Assembly: GCA_030673805.1 (NCBI GenBank) | Contig: DAOVIH010000011.1 | Coordinates: 1-20,782, forward strand | Direction of reading: 5' to 3' | Length of the DNA: 20,782 bases | Source of the DNA: Candidatus Bathyarchaeota archaeon | Lineage (GTDB): Archaea > Thermoproteota > Bathyarchaeia > Bathyarchaeales > Bathycorpusculaceae | In this document: positions 7,870 to 15,006 of the stretch, one piece after another | Position numbering within the stretch: position 1 is the first letter of the stretch | How the letters are laid out: each line of letters begins with the position of its first letter | Made by a program: the position numbers and the translations under genes | The notes under the pieces: generated by a model | What the model was told of the DNA's origin: nothing | Seen by the model: the letters and a program-made list of their open reading frames with translations, nothing else | Databases searched by the model: none

Positions 7870-8520
7870 TTATGGTTTGATTTTGATGGGGGTGCCCATA
7901 GAAGTTTTTATGTATGCAAATTTGATGTTTTGAAGACCTCTTTTGAGTTTTCGCTCCAAAACCCGTAGAACTGTTAATATGTTTTCAGATAGCTCGTCAT
8001 CCGTCATGTCTTCGGTTCCAACGGAACACTGAATGATCGGTTGGTTGCGCATCCTCACAACCACGGTTTTGTGATGTTTCTCAATCAAACTTGCGATGTC
8101 AGCGTTAGGCGGGACTGGCAGAGGCATTTTTCCTCTTGGACCCAAGATCGGCCCTAAAATTCGTCCCACAAGGGGCATTAGTGGAGCTTCGGCGATAAAA
8201 ACATCGTATGTGTTGCCTAGTTCTCGCAGTGCCTTCTTTTTTCCGCCCAATCCTTGAAGGTCATCCTTCTGGATAATCTTGTCAGCCTTGGCTTTTCTAG
8301 CTTTTAAGGCTAGTTCACCAGAGGCTATCACGCATATCTTGTTGGGTTTTTTAGATAGGTGAGGAAGTTCAATTGTTTCTTTAATTTTGCTTTCAGGAGA
8401 CTTCATGTCGATCTCCTTTATGTTTAGGATAAGCTCTATTGTCTGGTTGAATTTCTTTTCTCCAGCCTTTTCTTTTGCTTCTTTAACTGAATTTAGTATG
8501 GTCTTCTTATCTAGGGGCAT
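7870..8520 (-). CDS. rpl1: Ribosomal protein uL1
   Basis: L1 stalk protein of the large subunit, binding 23S rRNA near the E site; in several archaea it also represses its own mRNA. The 216-residue product carries the ILGPILGPRGKMPLPVPPNAD segment (key Gly/Pro residues mid-protein) and the C-terminal FAYIKTSMGTPIKI strand typical of L1. ATG 8520 is preferred over the upstream TTG 8538 because GAGG (8531-8528) lies 7 nt before it and TTG 8538 has no binding site. A TATA-like box in the short gap after L11 suggests an internal promoter. Confidence 0.95.
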   Translation of the reverse strand: MPLDKKTILNSVKEAKEKAGEKKFNQTIELILNIKEIDMKSPESKIKETIELPHLSKKPNKICVIASGELALKARKAKADKIIQKDDLQGLGGKKKALRELGNTYDVFIAEAPLMPLVGRILGPILGPRGKMPLPVPPNADIASLIEKHHKTVVVRMRNQPIIQCSVGTEDMTDDELSENILTVLRVLERKLKRGLQNIKFAYIKTSMGTPIKIKP

Positions 8521-8554
8521 TTTGGTGCCTCGTGCCAATGAGGGATTGGGATTC

Positions 8555-8565
8555 GGTTATAAAAA
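8555..8565 (-). promoter_or_regulatory. Possible internal promoter upstream of rpl1
   Basis: TTTTTATAACC on the minus strand lies in the 52-bp gap between the L11 stop and the L1 ATG. Start of transcription would fall near 8534, about 14 nt before ATG 8520 and inside the longer TTG-started version, which supports the ATG start. Confidence 0.4.
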
Positions 8566-8572
8566 TATTCGC

Positions 8573-9067
8573 TTATGATTCATCTGGACTGAATACTTTG
8601 GCGTACTTGCCTTGATCAATCTCTTTCTGCACTTCTCTTGGATCTTTGCCTTCAACTGTAACCCCCATGCTGACACAGCTGCCCAAAACTTCCTTAGCAG
8701 CGGCCTGTGTGGTGTTCGCGAGAAGCGCGGGCTGTTTGATTTTAACGATGCGAAGAACTTGTTCCATCGTAAGATCGCCCACCTTTTCCGTGTTGGGTGT
8801 AGCCGAACCCTTCTCCAACTTCAATTCGCTGACGATGAGGGCGGGGGTCGTAGGTGTACCCACGCTGACTTCAAACTCTTTATTCTCAACGTCAACTGAT
8901 ACTCTCACTGGAACCTTCATTCCAGCATAGTCTTTTGTAAGTTCGTTTATCTTATTTACAACAGCCATTGTGTTAATTCCAAGTGGACCCAGAGCTGGAC
9001 CTAACGGCGGTCCGGCTGTTGCTTGTCCACCGGACACAAGCAGATCTACAATTTTTTTTTCAGTCAA
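8573..9067 (-). CDS. rpl11: Ribosomal protein uL11
   Basis: Binds the GTPase-associated region of 23S rRNA at the base of the stalk. The N-terminal domain shows GGQATAGPPLGPALGPLG, the Gly/Pro-rich signature of L11, and the C-terminal domain has the KEVLGSCVSMGVTVEGKDP rRNA-binding region. The length of 164 residues is normal for archaea. The start is TTG, immediately abutting the TAA of Spt5; GGTGA inside the end of Spt5 lies 7 nt upstream, indicating translational coupling. Confidence 0.97.
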   Translation of the reverse strand: MTEKKIVDLLVSGGQATAGPPLGPALGPLGINTMAVVNKINELTKDYAGMKVPVRVSVDVENKEFEVSVGTPTTPALIVSELKLEKGSATPNTEKVGDLTMEQVLRIVKIKQPALLANTTQAAAKEVLGSCVSMGVTVEGKDPREVQKEIDQGKYAKVFSPDES

Positions 9068-9553
9068 TTATGTTTCACCTTCTTCACGTTTTGCTCTTCC
9101 CACCAATTTCACATAGTCCGAGTGGACCGTTATTGGCAACGTGAAGGTCGCTTCCAACAATTCCAGCGTGACTTCGGCTTTTGGTTTGTCTATGCGGGTG
9201 ATCTTTGCACGCATACCCTTGAAGGGTCCGCCGATTACTTCTACGACATCGTTTTCGCCTAAATCTTCTATAACAGGTTTTCTAATTAGATATCTTTCAA
9301 TCTCATCAAAGCTAATCAAACCGGGAATTCTTGATCTAACGTGCCTTACTCCAGCTATCGCTTCTTCCACGAAATGTGGTCCATCGGCTTCTACAAAAAT
9401 GTACCCTTTCAGCGTATCTGGAACAAGTATAGCTGTTATTGGAACTTTCCCCATTTTCACCTTAGCAGCTATTAGCCGGGCTACGTTTTTCTCCTGTCCA
9501 GTTGTGGTCTTGACAGCGAAGATCTTTGTTGGAAACTCCTCTTTTTTTTCCAT
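9068..9553 (-). CDS. spt5: Transcription elongation factor Spt5 (archaeal NusG)
   Basis: Processivity factor that binds the RNA polymerase clamp. It has an N-terminal NGN domain (IFAVKTTTGQEKNVARLI, then the GYIFVEADGPHFVEEAIAGV helix). A C-terminal KOW domain follows near residue 110 (ENDVVEVIGGPFKGMRAKITRI). ATG 9553 (161 residues) is preferred over GTG 9580: AAGGT lies 8 nt before it, and the extra nine residues do not resemble the family. It follows secE with a 13-bp gap. Confidence 0.95.
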   Translation of the reverse strand: MEKKEEFPTKIFAVKTTTGQEKNVARLIAAKVKMGKVPITAILVPDTLKGYIFVEADGPHFVEEAIAGVRHVRSRIPGLISFDEIERYLIRKPVIEDLGENDVVEVIGGPFKGMRAKITRIDKPKAEVTLELLEATFTLPITVHSDYVKLVGRAKREEGET

Positions 9554-9566
9554 AGAACGATACCTT

Positions 9567-9746
9567 CTACACTGGCGCACCCGATTGAATAACAGAAGAC
9601 AACAACTTTATGGCAAAACCAATTGCCCCTATAACACTTATACCCAAAAAGCAAATCTTCGTGGATTGCCAAAACTCTGTTTTCCCAGGTTTTGCTGCTA
9701 GTTTTAAGGTTCTGGAGGATTGAGATAGGAATGAACGTATACCCAT
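9567..9746 (-). CDS. secE: Preprotein translocase subunit SecE (Sec61 gamma)
   Basis: Found by direct translation; at 59 residues it is a very small gene. SecE clamps the SecY/Sec61 channel in the cytoplasmic membrane. The product has an amphipathic N-terminal helix (RTLKLAAKPGKTEFWQSTKI), then a single transmembrane helix (about residues 32-52, ISVIGAIGFAIKLL) and the short tail typical of archaeal SecE. ATG 9746 gives the expected family start, with GGTC about 7 nt upstream. It is the first gene of the operon secE-spt5-rpl11-rpl1-rpl10, a classic archaeal order. Confidence 0.93.
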   Translation of the reverse strand: MGIRSFLSQSSRTLKLAAKPGKTEFWQSTKICFLGISVIGAIGFAIKLLSSVIQSGAPV

Positions 9747-9774
9747 AGTCTGACCGCACTTTCAGGATTTTAAG

Positions 9775-9783
9775 TATTTATAA
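9775..9783 (-). promoter_or_regulatory. Promoter of the secE-spt5-L11-L1-P0 operon
   Basis: TTATAAATA on the minus strand, about 30 nt before the SecE ATG. This implies a leader of only a few nucleotides. It is one of the best TATA boxes in the window. Confidence 0.65.
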
Positions 9784-9825
9784 TAAGCATCGTTGCTTTT
9801 TAGGTTTCAGTAGAAAGCTATGGCT

Positions 9826-9835
9826 AAAATAAAAA
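9826..9835 (-). terminator. Probable T-rich terminator after dtdA
   Basis: Minus-strand TTTTTATTTT lies about 40 nt after the dtdA stop and before the secE promoter. Confidence 0.35.
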
Positions 9836-9872
9836 GCTTTGCATCTTCGAAGTGGTTTGCATTATTGAATTA

Positions 9873-10697
9873 TCATACCTTTCTGTAACAGAGATTGATC
9901 GATTGTAGAGTAGCGACTAGTTCGGGTTTATCCTTGCTTTTTATGCCTTTCCAATCTAGGATCGCAGAATCAACAGTTTCTAGGGTTTTTTCTATGCACT
10001 GTAAGAGAACTTCTTGTTTTGCCAAAGAGACTGCATATTTGGGAATGATATGACTAAAGACAATCTCGGTTTCAATAGCCATTCTAGTGAACTTTTGGTT
10101 ATAATGTGGTCCCCCTATTCCGAGCACGGCCGTTTGTTCAGAAAACCTGAAACTTGTGATTGTTTCCATCGTGGCGTATGCAACGGCTGCCGCTGCTTTC
10201 GAATCTCTCCATTGGTTTTCGGTGCTCCCCAATTCCACAAACATAGTGGGCACATTCAAAGAAGGACCATGATGAGTGCATTCGTAGGATATTTCATAGT
10301 TAAGTTTCATAGTTTCTTTAGCATGGAATAAAGACCTTAATGCATTTCGCATTGCAACGCCTGGTGAAATCGAAACTTGGTTTGGCAATCCACCAAATTC
10401 AGCGGCGCCAAGGTTGCCCGGGGTGTGAACGGATAAGGTTGGAACCCCGCGAGCACTACTGTGTCTTGAAACAAAAATTACAAGATCTATGTCTGTGAGG
10501 AAACAGGGCAGTTCTTGTGTGTTCACTGTTTCTCCCCTCGCCACAATTATTGCAACTTGTTTTCCGCCGATCTTTGATGAAAAAATGGGGTTTTTTTGAA
10601 AGACTTGGCGTGTCTTGGCAAAAGGGTAATGGCTTAAGATCTGATTTGCAATATTGATGCTGGCTACATCTTTGTTTGAGGCAACAATTAGAATCAT
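9873..10697 (-). CDS. dtdA: D-aminoacyl-tRNA deacylase (archaeal DtdA/GEK1 type)
   Basis: Hydrolyses D-aminoacyl-tRNAs so that D-amino acids are not trapped or misincorporated. The 274-residue protein has the family blocks in order: FVSRHSS (75-81), HTPGNLG (91-97), the Cys/His-rich ECTHHGPS (139-146), ELGSTENQWRD (155-165) and GIGGPHYN (193-200). This set is specific to the archaeal/plant DTD2 family and differs from bacterial DTD. ATG 10697 has no evident ribosome binding site. The gene lies divergent to the carbamoyltransferase gene and upstream of the secE promoter. Confidence 0.93.
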   Translation of the reverse strand: MILIVASNKDVASINIANQILSHYPFAKTRQVFQKNPIFSSKIGGKQVAIIVARGETVNTQELPCFLTDIDLVIFVSRHSSARGVPTLSVHTPGNLGAAEFGGLPNQVSISPGVAMRNALRSLFHAKETMKLNYEISYECTHHGPSLNVPTMFVELGSTENQWRDSKAAAAVAYATMETITSFRFSEQTAVLGIGGPHYNQKFTRMAIETEIVFSHIIPKYAVSLAKQEVLLQCIEKTLETVDSAILDWKGIKSKDKPELVATLQSINLCYRKV

Positions 10698-10748
10698 TGT
10701 GGGTCATATGTAACATGATAGAGCGAAGCGAGAAAAGATTTTCCATAA

Positions 10749-10758
10749 AGTTTATAAT
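10749..10758. promoter_or_regulatory. Shared AT-rich promoter region for dtdA and the carbamoyltransferase gene
   Basis: The plus strand reads TTTATAAT at 10751-10758, about 40 nt before TTG 10795. The minus strand reads TTATAAAC, about 55 nt before the dtdA ATG. One AT-rich element may serve both divergent genes. Confidence 0.45.
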
Positions 10759-10794
10759 TGTAGAAGGCAGTTTCCCCATTTGGGGGTTAAATTA

Positions 10795-11709
10795 TTGCAT
10801 CTGATCAATCTGAAAAAACTTTCTGGTGAACAGCTTGAGGAGGTAGTGGATAAAAGTATTGAGGTTAAGTGTGCTCCTGAGAAGTATCTGAAGGTTTTTG
10901 AAGGCAAGACCCTGGCAATGGTGTTTCAGAAAACGTCCACCAGAACCAGAGTTGCTTTCGAAGTTGGTATGGCACAACTAGGTGGTCACCCGCTTTACAT
11001 AGATTGGAGAACCACAAACTTCACACTGACCGACATTTATGATGAGACACAGTATTTGTCACGCAATGTTGATTTCATACTTGCGCGATTGATGAAGAAT
11101 TCTGATCTGCAAAGAATGGCTAAGGCTGCTTGCGTTCCAGTAATAAATGGATGTGACGAAAAATATCATCCCACCCAAGCTATAGGCGATTTGATGACTA
11201 TGAAAGAGAAGAAAGGTACATTGAAAGAGGTAAAAATGTTGTACGTAGGCATTCATAACAACGTTTGTAACTCTCTAATTGAAGGATGCACCAAGACAGG
11301 GGCTAGGATAACGACTTTCACGCCGATAATCAATGAACAAAGTCGTGATAATGAGTTGATTGAAAACGCGAAAAAGACGGGGCTATGGGAGACCACAGTA
11401 GACTTGAAAAGAGCTGTTGAAGAAGCGGATTTCATTTACACTGATACTTGGATCGATATGGAGTTTTTCAAGGACCCCTCTTTTGCTAGGGAAAAAGAGG
11501 ACCGCATTAAGGTTATGCAGCCCTACCAGATTAACAAGGAGCTATTAAAGGACAGTACAGGATACTTGATGCACGACATGCCCATTCATAGGGGATATGA
11601 GATGAGCGGAGATTTAGTTGAAGACCACAGATCCATAATTTATGAACAAAGCCAGAACAGATTGTATTCTGCCAAGGCAATACTACTGAAGCTCATGGAA
11701 TGGCGATAA
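10795..11709 (+). CDS. Ornithine/aspartate carbamoyltransferase-family enzyme with atypical substrate motifs
   Basis: The carbamoyl-phosphate half is normal: FQKTSTRTRVAFE contains the STRTR phosphate loop, and HPTQAIGDL matches the HPxQ motif. The overall best match is ornithine carbamoyltransferase (argF), which makes citrulline. The substrate half differs. The HCLP motif of OTC reads HDMP (11572-11583). The DxxxSMG ornithine loop reads DTWIDME (11443-11463). The acceptor amine is therefore uncertain. TTG 10795 is preferred because GGGGG (10782-10786) lies 8 nt upstream; TTG 10780 would be nearly leaderless given the TATA box. No arginine biosynthesis gene is nearby. The stop lies 24 bp from the convergent ftsY stop. 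Confidence 0.82.
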   Translation: MHLINLKKLSGEQLEEVVDKSIEVKCAPEKYLKVFEGKTLAMVFQKTSTRTRVAFEVGMAQLGGHPLYIDWRTTNFTLTDIYDETQYLSRNVDFILARLMKNSDLQRMAKAACVPVINGCDEKYHPTQAIGDLMTMKEKKGTLKEVKMLYVGIHNNVCNSLIEGCTKTGARITTFTPIINEQSRDNELIENAKKTGLWETTVDLKRAVEEADFIYTDTWIDMEFFKDPSFAREKEDRIKVMQPYQINKELLKDSTGYLMHDMPIHRGYEMSGDLVEDHRSIIYEQSQNRLYSAKAILLKLMEWR

Positions 11710-11733
11710 AGCAAAAACAGGCTCAGCATGAAC

Positions 11734-12639
11734 CTACTTGAGAATCATATTGACAAAAGTCTCGGGGCTGAAAACTTCTAGATCGGTGTAGTTTTGTCCA
11801 GTTCCTACGAACAGGATGGGTTTCTTGGTTATGTAAGTAACGCTTAGAGCGGAGCCTCCCTTGACGTCCGCGTCAACTTTGGTCAGAATTGTTGCGTCCA
11901 AGCCGATGGTGTTCTGAAACTCCTCCGCCTGAACAGCAGCATCATTGCCAGCGAGAGAATCAATGGTTAAAACTGTAAGGTTCGGAATTATTACACGTTT
12001 CACTTTCGAAAGCTCACTCATAAGATTCCGGTTAGTCTGCATTCTACCGGCTGTGTCAATCAAAACAACGTTGATTCCATGGGCTTTCGCATGGTTTATA
12101 GCATCATAGGCTACGGCCGCTGGATCAGCACCGTAGGAGTGCTTAATCATTCGAATTCCAAGCCGTTTCGAGTGTTCCTCTAGCTGCTCTATGGAACCTG
12201 CTCGATATGTGTCGCTGCCCGCAAGCACAACTGAGTAACCTTCATTCATAAGTAGCTTGGAGAGCTTAGCTATTGTGGTTGTCTTGCCGGTGCCATTTAT
12301 GCCGACAAACAAAATGACAAAGGGTTCGTTTTTTGTGCGTTTCTCTTCGATCTGCGCCCACAATTCCACTTTGCTGTTGGTGAGCATGACTTCTAGGAGC
12401 ACTTGCCTGAGAGTTTCCTCTACGATTTTTTTGCGATCTTCCAAGCGCTTAACATGAACCCCGACTAGGCGCTTCTCTAGCTCATCACATATTCGATCTG
12501 CAACTGGAAACGCAACATCGTTTTCCACTAGATCCATTTTAAATTCGGAAAGAAGCTGATGTAGATTTTCAGAAGTGAGTTCGGTTGTGGTTACTTTTGT
12601 TACAAGACCCTTCAGCCCTGACTTGAGCTGCTCAAACAT
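11734..12639 (-). CDS. ftsY: Signal recognition particle receptor FtsY
   Basis: SRP GTPase that docks ribosome-SRP complexes on the membrane. The N domain helices span residues 1-95. The G domain carries G1 GINGTGKT (113-120), SDTYRAGS (142-149), DTAGR (195-199) and TKVDAD (253-258). The last differs slightly from the common TKxDGD, with Ala for Gly. The C-terminus has the IxFVGTGQNYTDLEVF segment typical of FtsY. At 301 residues it lacks a long acidic A domain, as is common in archaea. Its ATG overlaps the prefoldin stop by 8 bp, indicating coupling, and it is the last gene of the block. Confidence 0.97.
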   Translation of the reverse strand: MFEQLKSGLKGLVTKVTTTELTSENLHQLLSEFKMDLVENDVAFPVADRICDELEKRLVGVHVKRLEDRKKIVEETLRQVLLEVMLTNSKVELWAQIEEKRTKNEPFVILFVGINGTGKTTTIAKLSKLLMNEGYSVVLAGSDTYRAGSIEQLEEHSKRLGIRMIKHSYGADPAAVAYDAINHAKAHGINVVLIDTAGRMQTNRNLMSELSKVKRVIIPNLTVLTIDSLAGNDAAVQAEEFQNTIGLDATILTKVDADVKGGSALSVTYITKKPILFVGTGQNYTDLEVFSPETFVNMILK

Positions 12640-13084
12640 TGCTTGGAGCGTTCCCCTCTCTTAGGCTAGCGACCAACCTGTCCATTCTTCTCCGGTCCTT
12701 GTTGATCCTATCGGCGACCTGAGCTGACTGTTGCTGAACCGAAAGACGGCCTTTCTCTAATCCTTCGAGTCGCTCTTTGATTACCGATTTTGCCTCTCCC
12801 AAACTCTTCTCCACTGATACTCCAGAACCCATCCCAACCACAATCTTGTCAGGATTGCCAAGTTTCACCTTGATGTAAGAACCGCCTCCTATGGGAACCA
12901 GAAGTTCAGCTTTTTCTTTTTCTTTTTCAACACCCTCCAAAGTCATGTTGGCGTAGGTTAGATCAGTTAAGGCCGCGTTCATCATGTTGAGTCTTGATTG
13001 ATAAGTTTCAGCAGTCTGCTCTAGAAGACGCAATTCAACGCTTAGTTTGCGCAGTTCCTCCTGCAAATTGCTTTCTTGTGTCAC
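12632..13084 (-). CDS. pfdA: Prefoldin subunit alpha
   Basis: Subunit of the jellyfish-shaped hexameric chaperone that hands unfolded proteins to the thermosome. Two long coiled-coil helices (about residues 5-55 and 95-140) flank a beta-hairpin region. That region contains LLVPIGGGSYIKVKL and VGMGSGVSVEKSL, the prefoldin alpha signature. The start is GTG 13084, with GAGG 8 nt upstream inside the end of the eL20 gene; the two genes are 3 bp apart. Confidence 0.94.
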   Translation of the reverse strand: MTQESNLQEELRKLSVELRLLEQTAETYQSRLNMMNAALTDLTYANMTLEGVEKEKEKAELLVPIGGGSYIKVKLGNPDKIVVGMGSGVSVEKSLGEAKSVIKERLEGLEKGRLSVQQQSAQVADRINKDRRRMDRLVASLREGNAPSNV

Positions 13085-13087
13085 CGG

Positions 13088-13324
13088 CTATTCCTCGGTA
13101 ACCATCTTCTTCAAGATTGGATTCTCGATCTCTTCCGGGGGGACTTCCTCAACCTTGAGTATCTTCATTTGGAATCTTTTTACGCGATGTCTGCTGCCGA
13201 TCTCAGCATAGATCTTCTCGACAGCGTGTTCTGGTTTGGCAACTAAGACTTCTTTACAGAAGTCCGTCTGTAAATTGGGTTTATTGATTTTCCCGATTAC
13301 TCTAAAAACTTTCATTTTACTCAT
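13088..13324 (-). CDS. rpl18a: Ribosomal protein eL20 (L18Ae/LX)
   Basis: Small archaeal large-subunit protein of 78 residues. KVFRVIGKIN at the N-terminus and the EKIYAEIGSRHRVKRFQMKILKVEEV core match the LX family. Two starts are possible: ATG 13324, which overlaps the eIF6 stop by 8 bp, or ATG 13315 (MKVFRV), which matches many family members better. It sits between eIF6 and prefoldin alpha, the usual archaeal order. Confidence 0.93.
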   Translation of the reverse strand: MSKMKVFRVIGKINKPNLQTDFCKEVLVAKPEHAVEKIYAEIGSRHRVKRFQMKILKVEEVPPEEIENPILKKMVTEE

Positions 13325-13997
13325 CTTCCGCTACAACATCCAGTGCATTCCCAATTATAAATATCTCGGGTCCAGTAGTCATCGAACCAGCCACGGCTGC
13401 GTAGCTGTTACTTATTAGTCCAGTTCCTACGTAAGGTATCCCACAGTTGACTGCGCCAACATCAACAGGAACCTTCAAAGTGCTTTCTAGAAGTTCCCTT
13501 TCTGAATCGCTCAGTAAGGGATGAGCAAGAACACCTTTGTTTGTAGCTACTGCTATGGACCCCACGTAAGGCAACCCGGCGATCTCTCCTGGAACAGCTT
13601 CCACACCTAAGGTTTCGGTGATCTGCCGTATCTGGAGCTGGTTTAGGTGGGGAGCGACAACTGCTCCTTTGTCGTTTGCCAAGACCAAATTACCATAAGC
13701 ATTCTTTTTGGTATCCATCATTTTGATGTTACCATCAAATGCTGGACGTATCACAGCGAGTTCTTCCTCTCTAATCATGTTATTGAGTATCATTCCATTG
13801 GAGTTTGCACAAGCCAAAGCACCGACGAGGACGGAGCCGCTTATGGAGGTGGGAACTAGCGTCACTTTCAACCATTCAGCCATTTTTTGGGCTTTTTTAA
13901 CAGAAAACATTTTTGGAAGGATAAGCAGTTTATCGGTGACAAGAGAGTACATACCAAGGCTTACTGCCCCGATAACGCTGGATAGGTAGACAGCCAA
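13317..13997 (-). CDS. eif6: Translation initiation factor aIF6
   Basis: Anti-association factor that binds the large subunit and keeps it from joining the small subunit. The 226-residue protein shows the fivefold repeated IF6 pattern. Recognisable parts are LVPTSISGSVLVGALACANSNGMILNN, YGNLVLANDKGAVVAPHL and the later VGAVNCGIPYVGTGLISNS block. The start is TTG 13997, 3 bp after the eL31 stop. The position between eL31 and eL20 is conserved in archaea. Confidence 0.96.
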   Translation of the reverse strand: MAVYLSSVIGAVSLGMYSLVTDKLLILPKMFSVKKAQKMAEWLKVTLVPTSISGSVLVGALACANSNGMILNNMIREEELAVIRPAFDGNIKMMDTKKNAYGNLVLANDKGAVVAPHLNQLQIRQITETLGVEAVPGEIAGLPYVGSIAVATNKGVLAHPLLSDSERELLESTLKVPVDVGAVNCGIPYVGTGLISNSYAAVAGSMTTGPEIFIIGNALDVVAEDE

Positions 13998-14000
13998 TGA

Positions 14001-14501
14001 CTATTCGCCTTCAGCCAAAAAGACTTTTACGTTGCCTTCTTTGTCTCTTGCAGCTTTAACCCTTATTCTTCGCGGGGGCTTTTGTATGCCTCTGCTCCAG
14101 ACTTTCTCGTTAACGCCGTTTGTTATAATTATGGAAGGAGGGGCTTCATCCATTTCGCCCCTAGAACCTAGTTTCATGTGGCGCATGATAAAAGCCTTAA
14201 TGAGACTCATAGCTCTTGGAGCTCTCTTGTTTGCAGGTCTAACCCAAGCTTTACCCAAAGGAATTGTGTAGAATCTTTCTTCAACAAACTCTTCTTCCTC
14301 TGGCTCTTTCTCTTTCTTCTTGCGAGGTTTAGCTTCCTCTTTTGTCTTTGAGGGAGCTTCCTCTTGGATTTCAACTTTCTCTTCTGTTGACTCGTCTACA
14401 GTTGATGCTTCAAGAGTATCACTGGTTTCTTGTTCAACGATGGTCTCCACTGATTCCACTTTTGTTTCTTCAAACTCATGCTTAGCTTCGTCTTGTTTCA
14501 A
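14001..14501 (-). CDS. rpl31e: Ribosomal protein eL31 with a ~74-residue acidic N-terminal extension
   Basis: The C-terminal ~92 residues are a normal eL31 (EERFYTIPLGKAWVRPANKRAP, then IKAFIMRHMK), a protein near the polypeptide exit tunnel. The first ~74 residues are a low-complexity, strongly acidic extension (Glu/Thr/Ser/Val-rich, with a KPRKKKEKEPEEEE patch just before the core) that is not part of the usual ~85-95-residue family. The frame is open throughout, with no Met between TTG 14501 and the core, so a shorter start would also need a non-ATG codon. The binding site before TTG 14501 is weak. The extension is probably disordered. Confidence 0.9.
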   Translation of the reverse strand: MKQDEAKHEFEETKVESVETIVEQETSDTLEASTVDESTEEKVEIQEEAPSKTKEEAKPRKKKEKEPEEEEFVEERFYTIPLGKAWVRPANKRAPRAMSLIKAFIMRHMKLGSRGEMDEAPPSIIITNGVNEKVWSRGIQKPPRRIRVKAARDKEGNVKVFLAEGE

Positions 14502-14514
14502 TGGTTAGTCAGCC

Positions 14515-14679
14515 CTATGGTTTCACTTTTCCAGTTCGCCAGTTTCTCCTTCGCTTGGGGGTAGTTCTGACCTTCCCTGAAGTTCGCACGATAACCCAAG
14601 TTGGAACAGCTTTCTTTTCTTTGGTAGCTTTGCCAAGTCGTTTTTTCTTGGCGGGAGGCTTGGTTCGCGCTATGTTCAA
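14515..14679 (-). CDS. rpl39e: Ribosomal protein eL39 (start uncertain: TTG or AUA)
   Basis: Tiny basic protein lining the peptide exit tunnel. Direct translation gives ARTKPPAKKKRLGKATKEKK, then VPTWVIVRTSGKVR and the closing RRRNWRTGKVKP, the full eL39 pattern. Family members begin Met-Ala-Arg. At the Met position this sequence has ATA (14673-14671), which lies 8 nt after a perfect GGAGG (14686-14682). The alternative is TTG 14679, which overlaps the TGA of the previous gene as TTGA but is only 2 nt from the GGAGG. The coordinates given use TTG (54 residues); AUA would give 52. Confidence 0.9.
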   Translation of the reverse strand: MNIARTKPPAKKKRLGKATKEKKAVPTWVIVRTSGKVRTTPKRRRNWRTGKVKP

Positions 14680-15005
14680 ATCCTCCTGATCTTTGTCTCT
14701 CGCTTCCGTGATTGAAGTTGGATCAAAATTTGTTTTAGTTGGGCGTCAGGCAAGGGGATAGATATTTTTCCTAGCTGGGCAAGCTGTATTAACTGCAGTT
14801 CCAGCTGTTGAGTGAATTCAGGTTTGATCATCTTTAAGTTTGTAAGCCGTTGTCTAGCTTCGGGAGAGAGAATCTGTCTTAGGAGAGCCTGTTTCTGCTG
14901 CTCTATCTGTTGTTCGGCCTGAGCTTGGCTTTGGGCGACATTTCCACCCTGTTGCATCGCCAAAAGCTTTTTTTTACGTATCTCTTCAAGTTCTCTCTCG
15001 GACAT
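14676..15005 (-). CDS. PDCD5-like DNA-binding protein (COG2118)
   Basis: Small helical protein of the archaeal/eukaryotic PDCD5 (TFAR19) family. Archaeal members bind DNA or act near translation and chaperone genes, and their exact role is unsettled. The 109-residue product starts SERELEEIRKKKLLAMQQ and has a Gln-rich helix. It then has the ILSPEARQRLTNLKMIKPEFTQQLE core, which is diagnostic, and a basic tail. ATG 15005 begins 1 bp after the eS19 stop. The stop overlaps the TTG of eL39. Confidence 0.93.
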   Translation of the reverse strand: MSERELEEIRKKKLLAMQQGGNVAQSQAQAEQQIEQQKQALLRQILSPEARQRLTNLKMIKPEFTQQLELQLIQLAQLGKISIPLPDAQLKQILIQLQSRKRETKIRRI

Positions 15006-15006
15006 T

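Noticed and set aside
9141..9701. Long plus-strand frame (186 codons) across spt5 and secE
   Set aside because: Antisense shadow of two well-recognised genes.
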